A program made the translations under genes and the position numbers. From Mya arenaria (lineage: Eukaryota; Mollusca; Bivalvia; Myida; Myidae), in the NCBI RefSeq assembly GCF_026914265.1, contig NC_069125.1, positions 64,407,479 to 64,471,478 of the forward strand: a DNA stretch of 64,000 nucleotides, given 5' to 3'. Positions 11,926 to 26,900 of this stretch are shown here, one piece after another (position 1 is the first letter of the stretch; each line of letters starts with the position of its first letter). The notes under the pieces are model-generated. The model saw only the letters and a program-made list of their open reading frames with translations. It ran no database searches and was not told the origin of the DNA.

Positions 11926-14900
11926 TCACAGCACTGGGACATTGTAATGTCTGTCATCTTCAGCAATCAGGGTGACGCAGTGCCAGGAGTCTGTTCCATC
12001 CTCTGGGAAATAGGCCACAAAGTCCTCCTCGTGGAATTGGTGAAGACGTAACACCCGGATACGCACACCCAGGCTGTATCCCAGCAGGCACATCTCCACC
12101 TGACAAACACCAAATGTTGTTTTTTTCACATATTTATAACAGAAAAAATTAAATTAAAGAATACAGCAAATACTATATTGATAAGTAAATATTTCATTTT
12201 TGATATGAAAAATGCATTATGTTTTATTTTCTTATGCTCCCAAGTTCTTTTAAAAATATAATGCATCTTCAAAATATTTGAACAAGAATTACATATTTCT
12301 TAAAGACTTTGCCAGTTGCAAATAATATGAACAACAATATTTATTTAATTTTCAACTTTGACCAATTCCATATGGCATATACATATTGATACCGCTACCA
12401 AGTAATTTTCATCAGTCACTATACCTGTTCGAGCCCTCCTGATTGTCCAACCAGGTTCAGATGGTTCCTCACAAAGCCCGCCACATTCTGGGAGCTGTCC
12501 CTCGCAAACAGCAGCCATGCGAACACAGGCACGTTGTCCCCCTGCTCCATGTTGCCATGGAGTTGGAGGGCACTGAGCGCCATCAGCAGTTTGGCCCCCT
12601 CCATTAGGCGAAGGTCAAGGTCAGGGTCAGAGTTTAGCAAGGTGACCAACTCCTGTGCCCGTGATGTGTATGTGGAATGTTCCCCCAGGGTCTCCATCTA
12701 GCAATGTACACATAAGCAATTGTTAATTGTTTGAACTGTGATAATTGAAACATACTTTCTAAGTGAGCATCTGAGTATCCCTGCCTTAAACAAAACTACC
12801 AGTAACCAATTACCAATCAATAAAGGATGAGGCCACACATTGGCCTTGCAGGCTCTTAAGTTAACACCTTGGACTATGAAACCACTGGAATCTATCTATT
12901 AACAAATGTACAATCTTGTTATCTATCCTCTGATTATCAATCTGGTAGATAACTAAGCAGTTTATAGAACAAGCTTTCACCAGGGAACATACCATTGCAT
13001 ATAGTGTTGACAAACAGTTTTGCATAATGTGCAGTTTGTTTTCCTTTGTGTATGAGATTCGTTTTGCAAAGGTCCATTTGCGTATCCCTGATGATTTGTT
13101 GTGGTAGGCCGAGGTGAGCTGCTGTAGTGTCGAGTCCTTGGAAGCCCAAAGGTGCAGGGGAGGTAATGCATTGGTGAGAGTCTGGAAGAGTGTGCCACGA
13201 ACACCACAGTAGTTGTCCCCCCTGATACGCCTCAAGTAGCAACACTTGCAGTGGTCTGGGATCGCTCGGTATGCCTGATGTGTAGTACATGTTCGGTAAC
13301 AGTTACGGTACATGTGTGGTATTTTACAATATCATGAACTATGAATAGCACAGCAAATTGTATGACTGATATAAGTGATATTATTTCATTGATTTTTGAG
13401 ACAAAGTAATCATATTCTAAAGATGTAAGGAAGTTGTTCTCCTATTCACCGATGAATCTATTATTTTGCATGAGTGAAATTATTAATACAATACAATTTT
13501 AAAATTAAGCTCAAGTTCAAACTGTATTTGTAGGAATCAACTCTAAACAATATTATTTGGCTATGAATACAAAGTAAAAAGATGAGAATGATACCTGACA
13601 CAAAACACAATATGGTGTCTTGTACACCTACCTGTCTGAGGGTATTAGCCTTCTGCGTATCACCGCGCCACTCACTGTCTGCGTACTGCTTGATCTCCAC
13701 TCGCTCTCCAACATTATTCAATGATGGGGATTGCTGTGGAACAGTGACCTCCTCTTGGCCATCATTGGAGTCATTGGAGTCAGTTGTGCACTGTAGAATA
13801 TAATGCAATTATGTTAATGCAATAGTTATGGTCTGCCTGAAGTGTCCATATATAATATAACCAGGAAGGGAAAATGTGAGGTACAGATGTTATCACCTTG
13901 CAACTGCCTTAACAAATAGTTCCACTATTGATAAATATCAATCAATAGTTTGCCAATTACAAAATGTAGAGTAGGTTTAATATAATGATGTGTCAATGAC
14001 ATCAAAGGTGGTAATGACTTTTATCTGGTTTCATTAAGTAATTTAACAGTAATTGAGTATCTCACCATAGCCGAGGGTAAGCTGTTTGTGTGTGTAGACA
14101 GTGCAGTGGTGTCACTGATGGGGGAGGCAAGAGGGGCGGTACTGAATGTGTCACTGCTCTCACTGGTAACATCCCTGTTCTGAACCTCATTCACGGCAGC
14201 CTTGTTGTTGTCTGCCTCTTGCAGGGCCTCAGTTACATGGTGTTGATCGTAATTATACTCTTCAAGGACCTCACTACCATCCAGGAAGGACTCATTGCAA
14301 ACTGTTTTCAAACTTGTGGTGGAGTCTATCATTTGTACACTTGTGTTGGAGTCTATGGTTTGTAAACTTGTGGTGGAGTCCATGGATTGTGCACATATAG
14401 TTGCATCATTGAGCTGTGCATTAAAGTCGGAGCTTCCATTCAATGACTGGGGCTCACTGAGCTGTTCCTCTATTTTTGAGAGAGTTGATGTTCCTGGAAA
14501 ATAGTTAATATTCACTCTGAATCATTCTGTTTACTTTTTAGGATTGTAGAATAAATGGGGACATTCCATAACGAAAGCAGAACTGTCAGTAAGTTAGTCT
14601 TTGTTACTTTAATGTTAAGTGAAACCATAAAGAAATTACGTATTCAAAGTTATGCAATTTAAGAACAATAATTTGTTTTGACATTTAACTCAAATATCAC
14701 AACTACCCAGACAGAACTAACAAGACCATTTTCAAAACTATAAAAAACAGGAACAAAATGATAATGGCTTGTAACGAAACGACATGAGTGATACATTTAT
14801 GACCGTTTTTGAAACTATACCTTTGAGCTTCAAAATCTTATTGTTGCAATGTTAATGATGTCATGTTGCTTTATGTTTTTTGACGTTAAATTTGTCATTG

Positions 14901-17900
14901 TCTAGCCTTATGACACCTTGAGTGAACATGCCATCCTCTATTTATCCAGTGTAAAAGGGCATCAAGTGGCGCAGGAAGTTATGTTCTGCTATTGTTCTTT
15001 TCATTTTCTCATTTGATAGAAATTACACAACAACTGTATACTTTCATAATGACGTCAAAGGTACTAGGTTCTAGCTTGGAAAGGGAATCAATTCAATGAA
15101 TACAATCCAGTTTATTAGATCAGGGTTCCTACAATCATGTCTACTCTAAAATGTAACATTGGTATTTGAAGACTGCGATGAGTTATTGATTGCCATATTT
15201 AGATTGGCAGGCACAAGATTGCTCCTGATGTTGACCCACACTCATCCAATAGGCAAGGAGACATTCACCAGGGAATGTTCCCGTTATAGAGGGCTCAATA
15301 TAATGAATGACTTGGGACATAAAAATTGTTTTTTGAATACTAAGGTGAAGTGGTTTTATATGTACAAGAATCGTCTAATCTACCGGTAACAAATCATCTA
15401 GCATGCATGATCTGCTGCAAGAAATACCTTGGAAAACAGAACTGTACTTACTGAGTTCTACATCCATAAATGTACTATAAAATCTACTATACCACTGTAT
15501 TTTATAACTAGTTTGTTTCAATACACAATTTACACACTAAAAAATATCCAGCAGTGATCACTTGAACAGCTTTCAAGATTTATCATCCTCATTTAGCCTG
15601 ATTTCTATTCATATGAGGACTGTGATTACACAGGCTGATAGAAGGCCGTCATAATTGATGCATTATCTGTATCTTCACTTATTTATATATTCAAAGGCTG
15701 TAGAGTATTACAAAGCTACACAGAAACAATTACAAAGCTACACAGAAACAATACTATCAGTAAGCCATTGAATGTAAGGTTTAGCCAACACATAATACAT
15801 GACTGTGTGTATTTGGCAGTGGTTCATGGATAAGAATTCAAGCATTAATCTTGAGATTAAGTATACCGGTACATTGTATGGGCAAGTGAATTTTGGCCAT
15901 ATTGCCTGAACTCAATATTTGCTTCATGAAACACATTTTTTAAGTTTGGACCTGGGAGGCCAAGTAATTAATTTAATTCGCATAAAATTTGTTTAATTAA
16001 TTGTACATTTGTTTTTGTTAAAGATTAATGATGACATTTTTTGGAAGATGACAAGAACATTGTAAAGAAAGAAAATAAATATTTGTCGTTCCTTAGCATG
16101 CTTAAAAATAACACACAAACGATTTTATGATACATATTTAACAGTTTGTCACCTTGTTGTAAATTTATCTTTGAAACATGACAACATAATTTATTTATAG
16201 AGAAGTTTACAACATTTTTGGCAATCTGGTGTTACCGATATGGTTGACTACACGTCAGTTATTCCCCTTTGAATATACTTTATTGTGTTCCCCAAAAAGC
16301 GATGCCAGACATGATGCAAATAAAACGTAAAAATAATTTAAGCCAAAACATCATTCTAGCACAAGCAGAAGTTTAAGAGTTTTTTTTATAATGCATCATT
16401 CCTTTTAAAGCATGATCCTGTTTAACTATAAACTTGATATTACTTGAATGTAACATTGAATACCGGTAAGTTTGGTATTGTTTCACTGTTTGCAACAAAT
16501 GAATAATAATATTGTTAAAAATCCATGCAACTGTAATAAAAAATCTTAAATAAGATAACAGATAAATAAGTAAACAGTTTTATCATGTTAATAAAATTAA
16601 AAAATTTGAGCCTTGAGTCAAGATTACCTACGATTATGGAATTACATGAATATTGCATTAACAAATATAAATGCATTGCAATGTATACATTGACTGGATG
16701 AGCATAATCACATGGTGTTTTTAATTGATACTGTTAAAAGAATACATATTGCATTATATCATGATACAGATCTAGCGCATCGCAAAATACAATGCGATCT
16801 GTATTTTGGCGTATCGTTACACCCCTTTATATTGTACACATTGACTGGACTGATAAAAGAATATTTAAACAAGAGCTGTCACAGTATGTGACGAATGCCC
16901 CCGAATGTGACATTGACCTATGAACAAGGTCAGTACATGAAAAGTTGATCTTGCCTTTACATGTCAAATACATATGGCAAGTTATTTTAAAATGCCTCTG
17001 AACATAAAAAAATACCACCCATACTTGACAACCAACACTGTTATGTCCTTATATTCAGAATTCCCTTGTGAATAAACACTTAGTGTATCTTTCACTTTAG
17101 AGGTAGGGACATGGGTCTTGCACACGACACGTCGTCTTGGTATGTGGAACACATGTAGCAAGTGATTTTAAAATCTGTCCATACAAGGAAAAGTAACAGC
17201 CCGGACACGACAACATATACTCTATGTCCTTATATGCAGCACTTCATTGTGAATAAACTCTAAGTGTGACCTTGACCTTTGAGGTAGAGACACGAGTCTT
17301 GCACGCGACACGTCGTCTTGGTATGTGGAACACATGTGGCAAGTTATTTTAAAATCTGTCCATACAAGGGAAAGTTACAGCACGGACACGACAACCTATA
17401 CTCTATGTCCTTATATGCAGCACTCCATTATGAATAAACACTAAGTGTGACCTTGACCTTTAAGGCAGGGACACCGGTCTTGCACGCGACACGTTGTCTT
17501 GGTATGTGGAACACATGTGGCAAGTTATTTTAAAATCTGTCCATACAAGAGAAAGTTACAGCCCGGACACGACAACCTATACTCTATGTCCTTATATGCA
17601 GCACTCCATTGTGAATAAACACTAAGTGTGACCTTGACCTTTGAGGTAGGGACACAGGTCTTGCACGCGACACGTCGTCTTGGTATGTGGAACACATGTG
17701 GCAAGTTATTTTAAAATCTGTCTATACAAGAGAAAGTTACAGCCCGGACACGACAACCTATACTCTATGTCCTTATATGCAGCACTCCATTGTGAATAAA
17801 CACTAAGTGTGACCTTGACCTTTGAGGTAGGGACACTGGTCTTGCACGCGACACGTCGTCTTGGTATGTGGAACACATGTGGCAAGTTATTTTAAAATCT

Positions 17901-20900
17901 GTCCATACAAGAGAAAGTTACAGCCCGGACACGACAACCTATACTCTATGTCCTTATATGCAGCACTCCATTGTGAATAAACACTAAGTGTGACCTTGAC
18001 CTTTGAGGTAGGGACACGAGTCTTGCACGCGACACGTTGTCTTGGTATGTGGAACACATGTGGCAAGTTATTTTAAAATCTGTCCATACAAGGGAAAGTT
18101 ACAGAGCCGGACGCACGGACGGACGGTGCGATTTTAATATGCCCATCTTTAGGGGCATAAAAAACAAAACAACTACATGTATATTTATAATTTGTTTGTC
18201 ATTCATTCCCAACTAATTTGTTAACTTAACAAACTAATCCATGGCACCCATTGATGCTTTGCTTTGTCTTTCTTGTATTGGAAAATAATGTATATTGGTT
18301 TTGTTTGCATCAGTTGACGATTTTTTTACAACAATAATGCACGCTTTTTTGTACCTTTAAACTTGTATCATGTACTATAATTATCATTATCAATATTTCT
18401 TTTTGTAAAAATCATATCAATACTCCAACTTATATTTTACAATGTCATGAACTCTATCCCTTTATTCATCAGAAAGAGTTCAAAATCCTGCAACGTTTTC
18501 TGCCTTTGAGTATACACTCATTGAATGGCTTGCCAGTCAATAGTCGAATATCGGCCTCGGGCAATAGTTTACTTGGGTTTCGGGCAATAGTTCACTGGTC
18601 CTTCGCTAACCTCAAGCAAATTTTTTGACTATTGACCAGAAAGCCATTTAAAAAGTGCTTTATTACATTAGAAAATACATTTTTTAAGTATTCACAATAA
18701 TATTTCATGTACCGGTAAGAAGTTGATGGTTGTTGATGATGTGAATAAAAGTGCACCAGGCAACAGATTTTAGAACTGAACTTTATATTTCCACTAAAGA
18801 TATCCCTTGTTCAATAGACAAACACTAGTTGAATAACCTTACAAGTACAAAACACATAACTTTGAAAGAGATTGATTTTAAATTATTAAGAGTTTTAACA
18901 TGAACAGTTTTCATACTTTTTACTTATATTTCAAAAGTAATTAAATACAATTTGTCAAAAGTAATCTTTCAAACTCCATTCCACTTAGCAAGAGTAATTG
19001 TTTATGTCATCTAACTGTGTGTACCTACCCAGGTGTAGATGGAACTCATCCTCGTACAGGCTACCATCCAATTCCACGCTGCAGTTGATTGAGCTAGTGT
19101 TGAAGGAGGTCGTCCCTATCCCGCCATTTGTTCCTGGGGGCAGGCTGCAGTTCCCAGTGGGGATTGGTGCCCCTTGGTCAGACCCCTCTGTGTACACCAG
19201 GTCCATCATGTTCTCAACGTCCCATGACAGGTCTATACTACCATCACCCATCTCACTGGTCGCCCTTGACTCACTCTTGTTTCTCGACTCACTCTGACTT
19301 CTTGACTCACTAGTACTGTGCGAGTCTTGTGAAGGGTCGTTATCATAGAAGACTCCATGCTCAAATTGTCTGACACGGATGGATGGATATCTTTGAAAAA
19401 TTTCTTTTAAAATATCTTGTCCTGGGTCAGTTTGTAATGTAGAGTATTTGTTAGATAAAGCTTGAATTTCTTTACTGATGGTATCAAACTCATCTTCAAC
19501 ACCGTGAATTTCATTCTCAATTGTGTTGAATGTACTTGCATATACAACAGGACCCTCACTATGTTCAGAATTAAGCAATTCCAGTTCCGGCGAGCTGATC
19601 CCAGATATACTGTTTCTATCACTTCCTGACCCAGTCCTTTTATGACCTTGGGAGAAAGACTCTGGTGAAGACCGTGAACTAGAATTTAATGACACACTTT
19701 TACTTTGTGAAGCTATCTCACTCAGCTTCAGTTTCAACTTTTGTGGACACACACTTCGTTCAGGTGACTTATTTACTGGCTTATCATATGGCAAGGGGGA
19801 TAACTGTTCCCTTTCCTCATCAGTCCCTGTTGGGTCAGCAACTTCACTATGTAAATCAGACACATCTGACTTGGTCGACTGATCATTGACTTTACCTTTG
19901 GATGGCACAAACTGATTGCTGGAGGATGTAAACTCATCTTCCGATGGAGGAGTTAGTAGGGCACTGCTAGTGCCAATATGTGGGTCCACAAACAGGTGAT
20001 CTGGCACGCTTTTGGCACTGTGATTGTCATTAACCGCACTAGAATTGAAATGATTTTCGGAATCTGTGTATAGTTTGAAATTCTTCTCGCACAGGGAGGT
20101 AGGGCTGAAGTTGCCTTTCAGGGAATTGCTGAGCCTATCACCCCCATCCTCACCCCCATCGTCTTCTACATAACCACTCTCATCAATCTCGATTCTGAGC
20201 TGCCCGAGGTCCCTGACCCTTATTCCGCCATCTTTACCTTGCTGTTCCCCAGGCAGCCCCTCCCTGATCTGACCCCCTAACAGCGTCTGTGTCTCTGTGA
20301 GACCATTCTTCCCACGAGTGAGATTCCCTTTGATGTGTTCAGTGTTGTGTGATGTAAGCTTGGTGGGGTGGGTCTTACGGTTGCGCAGACTGGGGGAGTG
20401 TGGGGGCTGGTAGAGAGAAACCCCGATGCCGGCTCGGTAGTAGACAGGGATGTCCGCCAGTGAGGACTCCTGGTTCCCCATCTCAGCCTCACTCTCCTGC
20501 AATAACACAACAGTGTCAACATAATGGCTTTGTTTTTGTTCATTACAATGTGTCTAGATACTCTTTAGCAGCCAATTGAATACAACTACCAGTAGCCATA
20601 TTGTTTATTGATTGGTCAATATTTATCCAATAATAATAAGCTGGACATAATAAGTATAAGTAAGAAAATTTTAGTTTAATGGAATTTATAATACATATTG
20701 TATGCATTATTTTACTGTAAGGAGTTTTGATAGTTTACAGAATTGATGAACCATCAATTAATCAACATGTACCAAACAATACTTTAGTCTGGACTGTGAA
20801 ATAATCTATAAACTGGTATGAATCACACTGGAGTCCAATCACAGTCCAGTCTGTTTCCAGGGTAGAAACCAGTCATTGAAATTAGTCTTTTGGATGAACA

Positions 20901-23900
20901 AGCCTGAATTCCTCCTGCTTGGCATTAAGTTATTCTCCTGCTATATAAAATCAAAAAATTGAGCAAGCCAGCATTTTTCCAGTGCAGGGTTGGGTGTTTG
21001 TGCTATTAAATTTAGACCAGTAAGAAACCATAACTATTTTTCATTTAGGCAAACAGATCAAATGGGATTATGTTTTAGTGTAGATGATGAAATGTACTGC
21101 ATTGTCACAGATGTAATATTTCACGTAATTGCTGTAAATATGTATCAAGAGGTTTTAACTGTCCTTTAATTATGATATAATCTTACTGTTGCCTGCGGAA
21201 GATAAGCTTTTTTTCTACAAATTGAAGTTTTAAGCAAAATTAATATTGATGTGTTTTGCAGTGGAGACATTTTTGGGAAGCTGATGGGCACCCATTAGCC
21301 ATGACAACCTGATACTATCAGACACCTGCAATCTGGCTACAAAAATATTAGTTTTTGAATTTTTTGTGTCATTTGATAAATTACTTGTCACTATCCTAGA
21401 CAGGATAATTGTTGAAGAGATACCTGTGTCAAATTACTCTTATATATCCATTGTAAATTATATTGCCATGAAATAGTCAAACTTTGTCCCTCAACTTTTG
21501 TAACAAAAATGTAAACTATGTCATGTTCTCATACAAATGGAAGTCATTACTTAAAAAGTCATATTTTGTTACTTACTTAAGGGTAAAACATGATAACAAA
21601 TGCCTTTCATTCTGGTGTAAATTTGTCATAAATAGGAAATAATTTGTAATATAAGTCAACTGGATTTCAAGTTGCTCACTTTTTGTCTACATTTACTTAG
21701 TGATCAGACTCACGCCTCTGCCAATGGGATCGGACAACCAAACATTCATACAGCATATCAAAACTGACAAATTTCTACATAGTAACGAAAACAACCACCA
21801 ACTTTCCATTTAGTCATTAATTGGTTTTATTAAGTGAGTGCTTTTGCATGTGGACTAGCTAGTATAGAGACATTCGATAGACATTTCACGCTAAACACAG
21901 AATTTATTTTTTAGTTTCGAAACAACCAGGCCTGCTGACTTAATTGTTTAGGAGACCAAAAATAAATACTATAACCAATCATGTAAAATCTGGAATTTTT
22001 AGAAATAAAAACACACACTGAATTTCTGACTAACAATATTATCTGGTCAGAAATATAGAGGTTAATAATTATATACATCATATTAAAAAAACAAATGGTA
22101 ACTTTAACCCACCTTTAACGTCCAATTTAAAACAGATACATTCATAATTAGTTTTCAGGATCAAACATATTCAAACAACCTATTCTCTAAACTTAACTTA
22201 ACTTAAATACATACAACCATTCAGGAAGTAAAGTTACCTTCTTTGTAATTCTCCAACATGCACACGAAAATACACTGTTACAATTTCCCATGTTTAATTT
22301 CCTATTTTATCATACATTTAACATTACTCTAAACACTAAAAGTCACACGAATCACCTATGAGCTGTTTCAAAAACAAAATTTTGAGATAAGGGTTTTCCC
22401 TAAGTTTCTGTTTTGTATCCAGTTTTGAAATCCATTTTGCAATACAATATAAATAGTTTTAAACAATGACATTCAATAAATAAGAATCCAAAGATTTTTT
22501 TATAACACCCAGCCTCAGTAGATAGAAAAACAGTGTTTATAGGGTGCATGTTTTTGTAAGACAATCCGGTTATCCAGAGGCACTGAAGCTTGAAGCATTT
22601 AGGTGACCAAGATCCATAACAAAAGATGTCAACCAACCACAATCCTTCCCAACCTTTCCCTTCGTAACATACTTCAAACGTTTGAATATCTAATTGCAAG
22701 TATATCATTTTAATAAATCCATTTAACATTACTATCATTATTAGATGAAAGAAAAAAGATAAAATGTTTATTAAATATTAATAACACAAACCTGGATTAT
22801 CCTATTGTTTTCTTAAACAGTGTCTGTTTTTGTATATACAGATTTAGCATTGCAGGATTTTCAAAGATTGGGCCTATTATATAAAACTTATCTAATACAA
22901 TTATAAATAATCAATATCTATAGAATAATAATGGTCTTATATCAAAGACAAAATTGATTGCCTTGTAAAACATGTTCTAGCACAGAGAAGACTAACTGAC
23001 ATAACCAAATCATACGAGAAAGGAAATCATTTTTTATGAATTTTAACACAATTATACCAATAAGCTTTGGAAAGAACTAATTATACATTTATTAGTTGGA
23101 AATCCAATTGATTTGTTTGTGCAATGTGTTCATGAAGCTCCAATATACATGCCATCAACAGCTTTAGACACTTGATTTAAACAACAAAAAAGTATTATTC
23201 ACAAAATTTCATGGAACTAGAATGGACACAAAATTTCATGGAACTAGAATGTATACAAAATTTCATGGAACTAGAATGTACACAAAATTTCATGGAACTA
23301 GAATGTACACAAAATTTCATGGAACTAGAATGTATACAAAATTTCATGGGACTAGAATGTACACAAAATTTCATGGAACTAGAATGGACACAAAATTTCA
23401 TGGAACTAGAATGGACACAAAATTCATGGAACTAGAATGTATACACATTTTAATGGAACTAGAATGGACTCAAAATTAATGGAAATTGAATGTCACCTTA
23501 GCAGGATTTTCATATATATTCTAATTAAAGTAATATAAAAGTCCTGAACAGGCTTCCCAAGAAATAACAATGTGCCTTAACTATTGCCTTATTTGTCTCG
23601 TTACAGAAATAATTCATGCCTAGAATATTAACAGACTGTAATAAATGAAGCCTTTTCCTGGGCTAGAAATATTGGTAAAATAATTGTTGGTGGGATAATT
23701 TAATTCCAGTGTATGATGGCATAATGGCAAAAACTATTGATTGTCATAGTGTTCAGAAAATTGGCCTCATATAAACAGATAAGTCAATGTAGTGAGACCC
23801 TTGGAAAACAATAACAACTTCAGTTATGGCTAACAATGAGTATGGTGATTACCATGAAGACTTAAAGACAATGGTGCTTCGTCAATACCTCCTATTTACA

Positions 23901-26900
23901 TAATTATTGCTTCTCCAAATGAGTTTTAAATAATTGATTGTGTGAAAGACATTCAGTATATATTCCACATTCATATTAAAGAATCAAGGAAACATGTACC
24001 AAACTATATGACAGTATGTTTCACTTATATATCAATATACTGTGAAATCATTAATGTTCGTGGGGCATTAATATTCGTGGTTTTCGTGGGTTAGGTGATC
24101 CACGAATTCAAGATCCCACGAAATACAAACCCTTTATTCACTTTTCCAATTGCCTTGTTACGTACATACTCTAGTATATTATTTACAGAAGTCGCAGTAT
24201 ACAGTGTTAAAACCTGTCTCACTGTATAACTTACGATCATTATTTTGTTAATATATTATAACTGCCTTTAACAAATAATGAACCAAATCAATTAAATGTG
24301 TTTTATGCAGCAAATGACAGTTATAAGCACGTGTTTAAACATGTGCTGTTAATGAAAATCTCCAAGTTTACAAGATGTGCGTGATGAGTGTCTGTACTCG
24401 ATTTTTTTATTTAATGAAATAATTAATCGATTACTAGTACATTGAAGGTTACTAAGCACCGAACGTGACAATATACGCACCTTTTCGGTGTTTTCACAGT
24501 TTGCAAAATTCTTAATTGGCATTAAATGGCTTCCCCTATCTGTATTTATGATCAGGGTACATCTTCTTTTATTACCTTTATTCCCAATTAAATCGACATG
24601 GGTATATGCACTAATTGGCATGTCGTACCACATTAGCGAGTGTCATAAACCGAGTGACGTAGAAGACGGAAATCACGGGCCAGCGCGTGGATATTATGCA
24701 GACGATCTAGGACGATCGCATCTTCGATTTTTTTTTCAAAAATGAAAATCCACGAATTTAAGTACCCACGAAATTGGTTTTTTTTCGGCAAACCACGAAA
24801 TTTCATGCCCACGAACATTAATGATTTCACAGTAGTATAATTGCTTAATTATGGCTATAATTCATGGTACTTAAAACCCTGATTACAGGAAAAGTCAATT
24901 GACTATTGCATACTGAATACAGAACAATAGATCTCAACTAGATTAGAAACAAGTTTTGGATATAGTGAACATTAATATCATGATACACAGTAATGGAACT
25001 ACAGAAATAAACACTCAATCTGACTTCCTTGAATTATTTTGATATTAAAAGTACACTTAAGCAATTTTTAAAACTCATACAAGTTAAACATTAAAATGTA
25101 ATACATGCAGTTTCATAATGTGCTATGTCATGTTCTCTGGTATGGTGTTATTCATCTTCACTTAAGTGTAAGCAAAAATGGAGGTTGTCTTCGCCAAACA
25201 CTGCACCAGAGAACATGACATAGCACATTATGACCCTGCAGCACTCTCAAAAGTCATATATTACTATTTGTTCACTTTGAAGATGCTTCTCATTGCTAGA
25301 ATGCCTTTTGCAACATTGCATCTGTTTACAGAGTTGAGCAGTGGTTTTTAATTAATAAAATGCAAATGTAACTGAACATACATGTTGATATACATGTAAT
25401 ATTGAAATACTGAAACTCAAATGCATTGAAAACACTGTAAGGTTTAAACATGTTGAAAAGAAACCTTACCTAAATCATGTATTTGTATAATCCCATCATT
25501 TCATCCATTATCCAGCGGTTTAACCATCATTATATGTTTGTTGTAGTCTTAAATCTATAGTCAAGTACCCATTATATGCTTTCAATTGCACCAATTTCAT
25601 GATGACACATAATCAGCTGATAAAACCTCATTGTCACATTTTACACACAGCATTTACAATACAACCCAAACAGTATTAATGAAGTATTTGTGTTGAAACA
25701 AAATCGAATATATTTGCACTGAAATAACAAAGAAGCTCTAAAAGAACTACCTCATTGATCGATGTATGACCTGCTAGCTATACTTGGTCAATAAATTCAG
25801 GGGATCTCACTCCTCCATCACAATCAATACAGACAAGGGAGGCAATTTAAAGCTCCCTATGAATCATGGAATCATCAAAGCCTCATGGATTAACTGTATA
25901 TCATCCTGTCACTGATTTCGATATTGAGGCTCTCAAAGTTGATTCATCAAGATCTGATAATATTTTATTACTAAAAACAATTATTATTGCCAATGATGTT
26001 CAGACAGGTTAATCTTTAAATAGATATTATTAGAGCGTCACGAAGTGTGTCACAATTATGGTCATGCAACTCATATATCATCAGCGAAAGCTATGTATAA
26101 ACTGTTTCACTAGTATAGAAAAAAACCCAATCCCCTTCGCTTGATATCAGAAAAACATATCATTTGTAATATAAATTTGAGCATAGCTCTGTTCCTCAAA
26201 AAGAATAACTTTCCTCAGTTGTTTTTGTTCTTCGGACTTCAGCAGTAAAGTTGAAGATTGAAGCAACCACAAAGTTGATTTCCTTATTTACAAAAGGATG
26301 AAAAAAAGCCTTCTTTATTACAAGCAGGAAGCAGTGGGAAGGCAGATAGCAGCAAGGTGAAAAACCAGGACCAAGAAAGCATCTGGAGGACATGCAGGCT
26401 CTCCATGTTCCTCATTGAGATCTCACATTCAAGAAGCACCTGTTTTATTTTAGCAATTGATGTTACAGATTTTCTTCCATGTTTGCATGCGCAGGTTTTT
26501 GTATAACATGTTTGTATACACCATACAGTTAAATATGGTGATGAATGTTGACACATTAACAAGAAGAGCAACAATACAAGCGTAATTTAATTAATCATGG
26601 TTAGTTGGACATAACAATTTCTCATATGATATTTTTCTGTATAGGGTTTCCAAATGAAGTTATTTTGTTTTTGATTCAAACAGCAGTATTATAGTTCACA
26701 TTGTAAAGAAACTTATTAAGTCATTAGTAAACAGAAATTTTGCACAAATGGTAAATTCAGGATAGATTCTTATTTTTTGTGCGTTCATGCAGTATGAACG
26801 CTCGGCCTTAATTTTGTAAATCAAAAGAAGCACGCTAGAACTTCTTGGAAATTTTGAAAAAATGCAGCTGAGTATTCATACTGAATGAATGTTTGTATTG

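Noticed and set aside
16868-18164. CRISPR-like array
   Set aside because: Units are contiguous 181-bp satellites without unique spacers, in a eukaryotic genome.
23195-23479. Repeat proteins on both strands (MELECTQNF- and MKFCVHSS-type)
   Set aside because: They are frames of the 27-bp minisatellite inside an intron.
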